A DNA stretch of 31,268 nt from the NCBI GenBank assembly GCA_964616145.1, contig CAZTRD010000010.1, forward strand, positions 1-31,268, written 5' to 3'. The first letter of the stretch is position 1; each line of letters starts with the position of its first letter. The notes under the pieces are model-generated. The model was not told the origin of the DNA and made no database searches. It saw only the letters and a list, made by a program, of their open reading frames with translations. Origin of the DNA: JAQTNP01 sp964616145 (GTDB taxonomy: Bacteria; Patescibacteriota; Minisyncoccia; Minisyncoccales; PEYH01). Made by a program: the position numbers and the translations under genes. Positions 8,186 through 17,800 of this stretch are shown here, piece by piece.

Positions 8186-8858
8186 ATTTTTTTGAGGTTA
8201 AAACAAATCCATTATCTATATCAGCCACTAAGAATGCTTTTGCATCAATCTCTGGCAAATCAGTTAATCCCTCTAACGGATACTGATAATTATCTTTCTC
8301 TTTATCAATCACCAAAACAGACATTCCCTTTTTAACAGAGGAATACAGTTTTTTAATATCTTGATCAGATAATCTTACACATCCACCTGAAAAATCAGAA
8401 ATCATTTTTGTGCCATCAGGATAATATGGTTCCCCATGAATGTAATATTTGCCATAGAAATGAATGGCATATGGCATATATACATCCGCAGCCCCAGACC
8501 AAGATACCTTTGTTTTTGACAGAACGGAATATAGTCCTGAAGCCGTTCCTCCCCAACTATTTAGATCTCCTTTGGCTAGAATTGGAAATTCCAAAGATAC
8601 TCCCCCACTCTTATACAATCTCGCTTTCATTTCAGAAAGATTTATCTCAATGAAATCAATCTTTTGAGATATTAAATCAGATTTAATATCCGGAATTATC
8701 TTTAAATATATCTGTTCCGCTTTTTGGCCTGTTATTATTTGTTCTTCTGAAATTTCAATCTTTTTCTCTTTTTTAAAAAATAAGAAATAACAAAAAATGG
8801 TGACGTTAAAAATCAGAATCAAAACTATCAATGAAATTATAATCTTTTTGGCTTTCAT
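8184..8858 (-). CDS. Membrane-anchored L,D-transpeptidase (YkuD), first half of a frameshifted fusion
   Basis: 224 residues. An N-terminal membrane anchor (residues 5-28, IIISLIVLILIFNVTIFCYF) is followed by a linker and a YkuD domain (about 65-190). The catalytic signature is present: YYIHGEPYYPDG, then SGGCVRLSD with the nucleophile Cys. These enzymes form 3-3 peptidoglycan cross-links outside the membrane. The last 17 residues are not YkuD but the first strand of an S11 carboxypeptidase, whose remainder follows in another frame, so this is the N-terminal part of an LDT-DD-carboxypeptidase fusion. The frame ends at TGA directly after A7. A hairpin with a T7 run abuts the ATG, and there is no Shine-Dalgarno. 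Confidence 0.9.
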   Translation of the reverse strand: MKAKKIIISLIVLILIFNVTIFCYFLFFKKEKKIEISEEQIITGQKAEQIYLKIIPDIKSDLISQKIDFIEINLSEMKARLYKSGGVSLEFPILAKGDLNSWGGTASGLYSVLSKTKVSWSGAADVYMPYAIHFYGKYYIHGEPYYPDGTKMISDFSGGCVRLSDQDIKKLYSSVKKGMSVLVIDKEKDNYQYPLEGLTDLPEIDAKAFLVADIDNGFVLTSKK

Positions 8859-8882
8859 AAAAAAAGAGTGGAATCATCACTC
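8859..8882 (-). terminator. Intrinsic terminator abutting the transpeptidase start codon
   Basis: On the minus strand GAGTG-ATGATTC-CACTC is followed by seven T and then immediately by the ATG of the L,D-transpeptidase. It lies 31 nt after the stop of the coiled-coil gene and probably ends that transcript. It may also act as an attenuator for the transpeptidase. Confidence 0.6.
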
Positions 8883-8913
8883 AATTCTTGTGATTAAGTT
8901 AGATACATTTCTA

Positions 8914-9159
8914 TTAATGTTTTTTACTATCAAAAGCAAGTAAATTCTCTAGTTCAGAAACTCTTATCTCTAACTGTTCAAATTCCGTACGATAAATCAT
9001 TCCTTCCAAACGTTTTAAGATTAATTTGTCGTTTTCTTCTAATCTATTCACGCTTCCTTCCAATCTATCTAATCTTTTTCCAAAAGTTTTACCCATAGAA
9101 TCAAATTCTCCATGAACCATTAATGCTAAATCTTCAATTGTTACAGTTTTCTTTTTCAT
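8914..9159 (-). CDS. Small coiled-coil protein
   Basis: 81 residues beginning MKKKTVTIEDLALMVHGEF, then a heptad-rich helix with repeated RLE/RLEEN motifs to the end. The VTIEDLAxMV opening followed by coiled coil is common in small CPR proteins and related in style to the genes at 21655 and 29684, but it is not an obvious close paralogue of them. Function unknown. The -10 TATAAT ends only 7 nt before the ATG, so the mRNA should be nearly leaderless. A terminator follows. Confidence 0.75.
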   Translation of the reverse strand: MKKKTVTIEDLALMVHGEFDSMGKTFGKRLDRLEGSVNRLEENDKLILKRLEGMIYRTEFEQLEIRVSELENLLAFDSKKH

Positions 9160-9166
9160 ATTTTTT

Positions 9167-9194
9167 ATTATATATGATATTAACCCAAGGTCAA
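9167..9194 (-). promoter_or_regulatory. Promoter for the coiled-coil gene; leaderless start predicted
   Basis: TTGACC (9189-9194), 16-nt spacer, TATAAT (9167-9172), with the ATG 7 nt further on. Confidence 0.65.
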
Positions 9195-9200
9195 TTCTTG

Positions 9201-9274
9201 TGGGCGCGCGTGGAGTCGAACCACGGACCTCAGCTTTATCAGAGCTGCGCTCTAGCCAACTGAGCTACGCGCCC
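9201..9274 (-). tRNA. tRNA-Ile(GAU)
   Basis: 74 nt on the minus strand. The acceptor stem is GGGCGCG/CGCGCCC, the anticodon arm CAGCT-CTGATAA-AGCTG has anticodon GAT, the T-arm has GGTTCGACTCC and the discriminator is A. CCA is not encoded. With tRNA-Ala(UGC) at 7402 it forms the usual rRNA spacer pair, in the usual order but 1.7 kb apart. Confidence 0.97.
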
Positions 9275-9285
9275 AATAGTTAGGT

Positions 9286-9314
9286 ATTCTATCAAAAAAC
9301 CTTTAAAATTTCAA
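9286..9314 (-). promoter_or_regulatory. Promoter for tRNA-Ile
   Basis: TTGAAA (9309-9314), 17-nt spacer, TAGAAT (9286-9291), 11 nt before the tRNA 5' end. Confidence 0.65.
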
Positions 9315-9320
9315 TCTTTT

Positions 9321-10523
9321 TTACTTGTACCTCAAAGCATCCAGAGGATCAAGCTTAGCTGCTCTTTTCCCCGGGAAAAATCCTGCAATAAATCCGACGA
9401 CTCCGGAAACGACCATTAAGGTTACCATAAACCAAAGGGGATACTTAAATAGTTTTATACTCTGTCCTCCAAAAGCCCTGGCTAAGATATTTATAATAAG
9501 ATTAAATGCTTGGCCTCCTAAAATTCCAATCAAGAGTCCCGTGACTCCTCCTAAAAATCCCATAATGGTAGCTTCAACGGAAAATAATACCAAAACGTCT
9601 TTTTTTGAAGCGCCCATAGCTCTCATAATTCCAATTTCTTGGGTCCTTTCAAGCAATGTTACAGTCATAGTATTAACCATGCCTATTGTAGCTACCATCA
9701 AAGCTACTGCCCCGAAAAACCCTAAAGCTATCTGAATACCCCTGAATATCTTATTAGCCTGGTCAATCGTTTCAGACAAAGAAGATACCTGAAATCCCCC
9801 ATCTAATAATGCTGCTCTGACTGTTTCAATATCTCTGCTTTCCAAAACTCTTACCTTGGCTATTTCATATTCCAAAGAAGTTTCAACTTCTTTGGCTATA
9901 TCGCGCATTGGAAAAAGTATGGTTACTGATTCCGCTCCCTCTATCACTCCGACAATTTCATACTGATCGTCAAAATTAACAGTAATCACATCTGTCTCTA
10001 GATCCTCTTCTGGAAGGATAAATATCTGGATTGAAGCCTTTTTCCCTATTATCTCCTTACTATCTGTAAATCCAAATAATTGAACAACCGCCTCCGAAAC
10101 CATTATTTCTTTTTTTACATCGTCCATCAGCTTCCCCGTTTGCGCAGGGATACCATCATATTTCAAATAATTATTACTTACTCCCCTTAAAATTACATTA
10201 CCCACTAAATCTCCCAAAGATACTTGCGAAGAAAAAGAAATCATCGGAGCTATATCTTTAACTCCTTTGATTTGCCTTAATTCGCTGATCTTTTCATTAT
10301 TTAAGATGATGGTATCTGGTTGAGCGCTGGTAATGGTTAAGCTTAAAAGCGTATCGCTATCGACTATTCTTTCCAGCAAAAGGTTTTGCAATCCGTAGCC
10401 CAATCCGATCAAAAACAATACTGCTCCGCTTCCTACTCCCATGCCTAAAATCGTAAGCCAAGTTCTGCTTGGCCTGGTCTTAAACATTCTTGATGATAGC
10501 TCAAATAGATCAATCAGTTTCAT
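9321..10523 (-). CDS. MacB/FtsX-type ABC transporter permease
   Basis: A 400-residue membrane protein with the architecture of MacB-family permeases. TM1 is near residues 20-48 (SRTWLTILGMGVGSGAVLFL), followed by a large extracytoplasmic MacB_PCD-like domain (about 50-265). An FtsX domain with three further TM segments follows (about 268-295, 320-345 and 360-385), with ERTQEIGIMRAMGASKKD between them and the typical end FFPGKRAAKLDPLDALRYK. Such permeases work with an ATPase in export or mechanotransmission at the envelope. The start overlaps the ATPase gene by 14 nt, so the two are co-translated. Substrate unknown. Confidence 0.92.
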   Translation of the reverse strand: MKLIDLFELSSRMFKTRPSRTWLTILGMGVGSGAVLFLIGLGYGLQNLLLERIVDSDTLLSLTITSAQPDTIILNNEKISELRQIKGVKDIAPMISFSSQVSLGDLVGNVILRGVSNNYLKYDGIPAQTGKLMDDVKKEIMVSEAVVQLFGFTDSKEIIGKKASIQIFILPEEDLETDVITVNFDDQYEIVGVIEGAESVTILFPMRDIAKEVETSLEYEIAKVRVLESRDIETVRAALLDGGFQVSSLSETIDQANKIFRGIQIALGFFGAVALMVATIGMVNTMTVTLLERTQEIGIMRAMGASKKDVLVLFSVEATIMGFLGGVTGLLIGILGGQAFNLIINILARAFGGQSIKLFKYPLWFMVTLMVVSGVVGFIAGFFPGKRAAKLDPLDALRYK

Positions 10524-11817
10524 CTGTTTTATGCTGGCTTAAGATAACTTCTAATTTTCTCGTAAAATTCCTGGCAGTTGTTCTGTTAAGACCGATCCCT
10601 CCCTCTTTAAATGATTTATCCAAAAATTTTTCAAAGACTTCTACCGTATCAGCTCCGCTTATCCTCGCCTCTATCGCTTCGTCTAATCTCTGAATCTGAA
10701 GATATGAAAGCTCTCCTCTGAAATCATCAAGTAAGAATCCTCTGAACTTGCTGGCCAATTCCATCTTTCTCATCACATCAATTTCCGGCTGAATCTGCTC
10801 TCTTAAAACTCCTACTCCTTCTATTATCGCCTCAATCTTTCTGATAAACAAGTCGGCTGTTTGCTTGTATAATCCTACTCCCCCAACTTCTATCGGCTTA
10901 TCCAAGATATTATATAAATCCTGAAGATCTAATTCTCCATTTAAATATTTCCCAATAGATTCTTCCAGCACCTTATTCTGTGTTTCAGTCAGATCATGAG
11001 TTAAATATTCGGTTAGAACCTTGGCTTTTAATTCCTCTTGGGGAGTATATGGAAAAGTCCTGGCCATCCTGTCAATTTCCGTAAATAATCTATCTTCGCT
11101 AGTAATCTCCTTGATTTGTCTTTTCTCCGGGTTTATCGTTTCTCTGATAATCTTTCCGTCTTTCAAATGATACACCCTATGAGCATAGCTTAAATATCTC
11201 GGGTCATGGGTAACCAGTACTATCGTCTTTTTATCCTTTTCATTGATATCGCACAATGTCTGCAATACCACTTCTGCTGATTTCGTATCAAGGTTTCCTA
11301 CTGGCTCATCAGCCAGAATAATTTCTGGATCATTTATTAAAGATCTGGCAATAGCTACTCTTTGTTGCTGGCCGCCAGACAAAGCCATCGGAAATTGATC
11401 CTTCTGGGGCGATATGCCAAATCTTTCTAATAGTTCTCTGGCTTTAATAGTCCGTCGAGCTATGCTTTCTTCCAAAAATATCTTTGGAAGCATAATGTTT
11501 TTGATAACATTAATGCTAGGTATCAAGAAATATGCCTGAAAGATTATTCCTACTTGTTTTAACCTGTAATATGTTAAATCCCTTTCGCTGAATGTCTTTA
11601 GATCTTTCCCTGAAATTAGAACCTGGCCGTCTGTTGGTCTTTGAAGTCCTAAAATAGTATAAAGGACGGTTGATTTTCCACATCCGGACGGACCAAAAAG
11701 AATAACAAATTCACGTGGATAGATTTCCATGTTTATACCATCCAATGATCTCACTTCGTTGGATTTCCCCAGGTTATATATGACCTTAAGATCTTTGGTT
11801 TTAATTAACGGCTCCAT
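10510..11817 (-). CDS. ABC transporter ATPase (MacB/LolD type) with duplicated C-terminal extension
   Basis: 435 residues. The N-terminal ~225 form a complete ABC ATPase: Walker A GPSGCGKST (42-50), Q-loop Q94, signature LSGGQQQRVAIA (146-157), Walker B IILADE (167-171), switch His in VLVTHD. LolD/MacB ATPases normally end near here, but this one has about 200 further residues, mostly helical, made of two related copies. ILDKPIEVGGVGLY...FIRKIEAII (about 310-340) and FLDKSFKEGGIGLN...FTRKLEVIL (about 397-430) match each other. The extension may regulate the ATPase or bind a partner. The gene begins 43 nt after the giant surface-protein gene and overlaps the permease. Confidence 0.93.
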   Translation of the reverse strand: MEPLIKTKDLKVIYNLGKSNEVRSLDGINMEIYPREFVILFGPSGCGKSTVLYTILGLQRPTDGQVLISGKDLKTFSERDLTYYRLKQVGIIFQAYFLIPSINVIKNIMLPKIFLEESIARRTIKARELLERFGISPQKDQFPMALSGGQQQRVAIARSLINDPEIILADEPVGNLDTKSAEVVLQTLCDINEKDKKTIVLVTHDPRYLSYAHRVYHLKDGKIIRETINPEKRQIKEITSEDRLFTEIDRMARTFPYTPQEELKAKVLTEYLTHDLTETQNKVLEESIGKYLNGELDLQDLYNILDKPIEVGGVGLYKQTADLFIRKIEAIIEGVGVLREQIQPEIDVMRKMELASKFRGFLLDDFRGELSYLQIQRLDEAIEARISGADTVEVFEKFLDKSFKEGGIGLNRTTARNFTRKLEVILSQHKTDETD

Positions 11818-11860
11818 GGTCTTTACATTACTCTAGCAAACCTATCTTAACATTAAAAGA

Positions 11861-14800
11861 TTAGAATTTCTTGGTCCAGCCGAATATGTCTTCAAAATTC
11901 TTGATAATTACTTCAACTACGGTTTCCGTCTGCTTCGGAGTCAATATCGTAAATTCTCTTGATTTAGCCTTATTCCCGAATAAATCTTCCGATTCAACCC
12001 AGAATTTATAAACCGTAGATGGCTTGAATTTAGTCAGAACGACTACATGTTTTGTTACCATTGAAGAATCTTTGGGAGAATCGGAGGTAAGGGCATTTGT
12101 TGCAGTCCCCTCTTGCCAGAATACCTGGCTGGTTGATTGTTCATTGGTATTCCAGGTAACAATTGTTTGAATCTTCACTTCTTTTCCTGGATACAATGTT
12201 GAATTAGCCCTCACCTGAGTCATCTCTGGAGGAATATCGTCTTTCCCTGTTGTAAATTGCACTTTATCGCTTTTTGCCTCGTTATCATATTCATCTTTGG
12301 ATATTAACTGAACCGAATACGTAATATTTTGTTTTAAATTTTCCAATTTCAAAGCATGTCTTTTTACAAAGTTAGGATCTCCTTGAGATAATGTCTTTCC
12401 TGATTCAAAGTCTGTATATTCAATTATTGCATTTGAAGGAACATTGGTATCCCAACCGAATTCAACATCATTATTTTGAATCTTTGTAATTCTGAAATTG
12501 GAAATTTCAAGATTTACTGATTTGGTAAAGAATGTAATATCTAGTGATTCTGCTTCCGGACCGATAGATATCTTAGAACGGACCTGAACATGATACATTG
12601 TAGAGGATTTCAAACCCGTGATATCAACTGAATGGAATGTAGTTGATTCATCGGCATTGCCAACCACATTTTTATACGGCTCTGAAGCATTAGCATTGTA
12701 TTCATCTGCGCTAGCATAGGCAACGATAGAGTTTGATTCTTTGTCAGTAATCCAAGACACTCTAGCAGAATCTTCATATGGTTCAATCTTCGGAAGCTCT
12801 CCGGCAATTAAAGGCGCTTGAATTCTTTTTTCAGCTGTTTCTTGTAATGCTTTTGATACTTGGCTGATATCATACGGATTGCTCATCTTCTGAATCATTC
12901 CTAAAACCGTATTCACTATGCTTTCTTGATTTTCTGGTCCGCCCACTCCTTCTTTGGTTCTGAATACATCATTTACACTCCTGGACATGTTCCCTTTGGA
13001 ATCCAAAGAGATTACCCTGAAATTATACACAGTATCAGGGAATAGTTCTTGCAATTCTACTTCATGTCCGCTTCCTCCTATCTCATATGACCCGGAAATA
13101 TATCCATAGTCATTGGTAAATCCGTATTCTACCAATTGACTAGCGTTCTCATTGGTAGTCCATCTGATTTTAATTGAATCCGCTTGTATGTCAGCTGTAC
13201 TAATTCCAGTAATATTCGGAGCGTCAACATCTACCTGAGCAGCCGCACCTCCGCCTCCCCCTCCTATAACTACAACTGAAGAAGCAGTTGTAGTTCTGAA
13301 AGAATATCCATCTCCATCATTATCGTCTTCTGCCGTATTATCTGCCGCATCTTTGGAAATGACTTTCAAATAGTATTGGGTTTGAGCTGCAAGACCGGTA
13401 ATTGTTACGGCATGAACTTTAGTCAAAGTAGTATCTTCATCTGAAAGAGTCCCAAAGCTGTCGCTTGTTCCATATGACACTCTTGAAGTACTGTTATCAT
13501 CAGTAGTCCAGACAACTATAGCCGAACTGCTGGTGATCAAAGGGATGCTAACATTGGAAATCAATGGGGCTGTAGTATCTGATGTAGTGGTGAAAGAATA
13601 GTACTCCCCCTCATTATTATCCGGGGTTGAATTTCCGGAAGTATCCTGAGATCTGACTTGGAAATAGTAAGTGGTTCCTTCTGTTAATCCGCCGATCGTA
13701 ACCGAATGAGCAATTGTCGCATCGTCAACATTGCCAGCCATCAATCCCAAAGATATAGTTGTGCCATAGTCAACGATAGAATTGCTTGACTCATCTGTTG
13801 TCCAAGTAATTCTAACAGATGTTCCGGTAATATTTGATGTAACAACGCTGGAGATTATAGGAGCAGTTGAATCCGCTTTTGCACCGGCTGTAGTGAAATT
13901 GGATATGGAAGAAATCCCTTCATTGTTTGCCGCATCTTTTGATTTAGCTCGGTAATAGTATTTGGTATTAGCGTTAAGACCGGAAATGACAACGCTATGC
14001 GATGTTGTTAAATCACTAATCAAATCAGTGCTGCCAGATCCAGATAAGTCAGAGCTGGTCGCATATTCTACTTGGCTTGTACCAGCTTCATTTGTCGTCC
14101 AGACAATGGTAGCTGAACTCCTGTCAACTACCGGGGTTCCTAAAGTAACTGTTGGAGCGGTTGTATCGGCTGTAGTGGTAAAGGTATAGTACTCACCCCC
14201 GTTGTTGTCTGTTGTAGTATTACCGGCTTCATCTTGTGATCTAACCTGTAAATAGTAAAGGGTGTTTTGAGAAAGATTGGTTAAAGAAACGCTATGGCTG
14301 GTTACTAATTCCTCCATATCTCCTTTTAAGATACCCAAAGCAATAGAGATCCCGTAATCAACTATTGAATTAGCCGCTTCGCTAGTAGTCCAAGTAATAG
14401 TTGCTCCTGTTAAAGATATTCCGGAAATTGAAACACCTGAGATGACCGGCTCAGTGCTGTCTTCTTTGGAAGTGGCTGTTGTAAAATTATATATATTTGA
14501 AACACTTTCATTATCAACTGCATCCTTTGACTTTACCCGGTAATAGTAGGTGGTGTTGGCTGTAAGGCTGGAGATAACGACACTGTGCTGGAGAGTCAGA
14601 TCTGTAACAAGAGTGGTGCTGGTAGATCCGGATAGATTGGAAGTGGTTGCATATTCTACTTGGCTTGTTCCAGCTTCATCTGTTGTCCAGGTAATGGTGA
14701 CGGAATTCCTGTCGATAACAGAAGTATCAACATCAGATATTACAGGAGCAGTTGTATCTGCCGTAGTAGTAAAGGTATAGTATTCACCTCCATTGTTGTC

Positions 14801-17800
14801 TGTTCTCCTGTTACCAGAAGAATCAGATGATCTGACTTGGAAATAGTAAAGGGTGTTTTGAGAAAGTCCTGTAAGAGATATACTGTGGCTGGTAGTAGAA
14901 TCATCAATGTTGCCAGTCATAGAGCCAAGGGCGGTTGTTAATCCGTAATCAACAATGGAGTCGGAATCCTCATTGGTAGTCCAGGTGATGGTTGCTCCTG
15001 AAAGAGTGATGCTTGAGGTGGCAACACTGCTGATGATGGGGGCGGTAGAATCAGCCTTGGCTTGAGCGGTAGTGAAATCATATATACTAGATGTAGCCAA
15101 GTTGTTGGCTGCATCCTTTGACTTTACCCGGTAATAGTAGGTGGTGTTGGCTGTAAGGCTGGAGATAACGACACTGTGCTGGAGAGTCAGATCTGTAACA
15201 AGAGTGGTGCTGGTAGATCCGGATAGATTGGAAGTGGTTGCATATTCTACTTGGCTTGTTCCAGCTTCATCTGTTGTCCAGGTAATGGTGACGGAATTCC
15301 TGTCGATAACAGAAGTATCAACATCAGATATTACAGGAGCAGTTGTATCTGCCGTAGTAGTAAAGGTATAGTATTCACCTCCATTGTTGTCTGTTCTCCT
15401 GTTACCAGAAGAATCAGATGATCTGACTTGGAAATAGTAAAGGGTGTTTTGAGAAAGTCCTGTAAGAGATATACTGTGGCTGGTAGTAGAATCATCAATG
15501 TTGCCAGTCATAGAGCCAAGGGCGGTTGTTAATCCGTAATCAACAATGGAGTCGGAATCCTCATTGGTAGTCCAGGTGATGGTTGCTCCTGAAAGAGTGA
15601 TGCTTGAGGTGGCAACACTGCTGATGATGGGGGCGGTAGAATCAGCCTTGGCTTGAGCGGTAGTGAAATCATATATGCTAGATGTAGCCAAGTTGTTTGC
15701 TGCATCCTTTGACTTTACCCGGTAATAGTAGGTGGTGCTTGAAGTGAGACTTGAAAGAATTACGCTATGCTCTTGGCGTAAATCAGTTACCAAAGTAGTG
15801 TTAGTGGAGCCTGACAAATCATGGCTAGTAGAATATTCCACCTGGCTAGTGGCATCTTCATCTGTATCCCAGGTAATGGTAGCAGAATTTCTATCAATAA
15901 CAGGGGCATCAACATCAGAAATCACCGGATTGGTACCGTCTGCCGTAGTGGTAAAGGTATAGTAATCCCCTCCGTTATTATCCGTAGCAGTGTTTCCGGA
16001 AGAATCTTGAGATCTGACTTGGAAATAGTAAAGAGTATTAGAAGTCAAGCTAGTTAAACTGACTGTATGAGTAGTTGTTGCATCGCTGGTACTGCCGGCT
16101 AGCTGACCTAAAGCTACTGTTATTCCGTAATCAACAATGGAATCAGAATTTTCATCTGTTGTCCAGGTAATTGTAGCTCCTGAGAGAGTAATACTTGATG
16201 TAGCAACAGCGCTGATCACTGGAGCAACTACATCTTCTTTAGCAGTAGAAGTTTCGAATGATCCAACGCTAGATGTCGCCTCATTGTTATATGCGTCCTG
16301 AGATCTGACGTAAAAGTAATAGATCGTGTCTGCGGTTAACGACGATAGTAATACGCTATGTTCTTTTCTTAAATCTAAAACTTGAGTAGTTTCAGAAGAA
16401 CCAGACATATCCTCATTGATGGAATATACTACCTGGCTAGTGGCATCTTCATCTGTATCCCAGATAACAGTGGCAGAGTTTCTATCTTTTACTGGAACTG
16501 TAACGTTGCTGATAACTGGCGGAGTTTCATCAGCAACAGTTATAAAACTATAATACACCTCGCTGTTGTTATCAGTTGTTAAATTCCCTGCTCTATCTCT
16601 GGACTTGACCTGATAGTAATATGTAGTATCTACTGTGAGATTTATCAATGAAACCGTATGGCTTGTAGTATATATTCCTTCATCCCCTGCCAGATAATTC
16701 AAGTTTTCTGTTGAAGTTCCGTATTCAACAATGGAATTGGCATCTTCGCTTGTCGTCCAAGTGATGTCTGCTGAATCCATATCAATATTTGATGTCTGAA
16801 TGCTTGAGATGACAGGCGGAGTAATATCCGGAGCGGTTTCGGTTGTAAAAGTATAGTCTTGAGATACTGCTTCCACTCCTTCAGAGTTAGAAGAACGGAC
16901 TCTGAAATGATACGTTGCATCTGATAACAGTCCGGTTAAACCAACAGAATGGCTAGTAGTCATTGTAAAACTTCCTTGAGAACTTCCATAGGAAGTATCT
17001 AAACCATATTCCACAAAAGAAGTAGAAGAAATATCTGTTGTCCAGGCAACTGTTGCTGCATTATGCGTCACATTTGAGAATTGGATATTAGAAATCGTTG
17101 GCGGATTGGAAGAAGAAGCTAAGGTTGTAAAAGAATATCCTGTTCCGCTGTTGTTATCTACGGCAATATTGCCAGAAGGATCGGTTGATTTGACTCTGGC
17201 ATAATATGTTGAATTAGGAACTAATCCCACTAAAGTGATTGAGTGGCTGGTAGCCATTGTCGGATCTCCCTGTTCCAGATTGTATGTTGTAGTTGCCAAA
17301 GAATAGCCAACATATGAATTGGATTCTTCATCTGTGGTCCAGGTGATGGTGATTTGATCTTTTCCAGGATCTCCTACAGAAACAAGAGAAATTACGGGAG
17401 CAGTAACATCATTGGGATCTGCGGAAGTAGTAAAATTATTATCCGAAGAAATCCCTTCATTACCTACCGCATCTTTTGAACGAACCCTGTAATGATATGT
17501 GGTAGCTGGATCTAGATCGTGGGGTAAATTAACAGTATGGGATTGAACAGAATCATTCTGTCCATATATTCTTCCATAACTGGTTGTCGGGCCGAATTCA
17601 ACAAAAGATGATGAATTTTCATCTGTTGTCCATGTAATGGTGGCTGTATTATATGCCAAATTGGAAGAACCGATATTTGATATTACTGGCGGCGTAACAT
17701 CGGCGCTGGAAGCTATTGTTGAAAAATTATACTCATCAGATACGGAAACGTTTCCAGAGCTATCGCTTGATCTAACTTTGTAATAATATGTTGTTTCACT

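Noticed and set aside
13962..15962. Series of plus-strand open frames of 75-76 codons
   Set aside because: They are antisense shadows of the FN3 repeats and recur with the 591-bp period of the giant gene.
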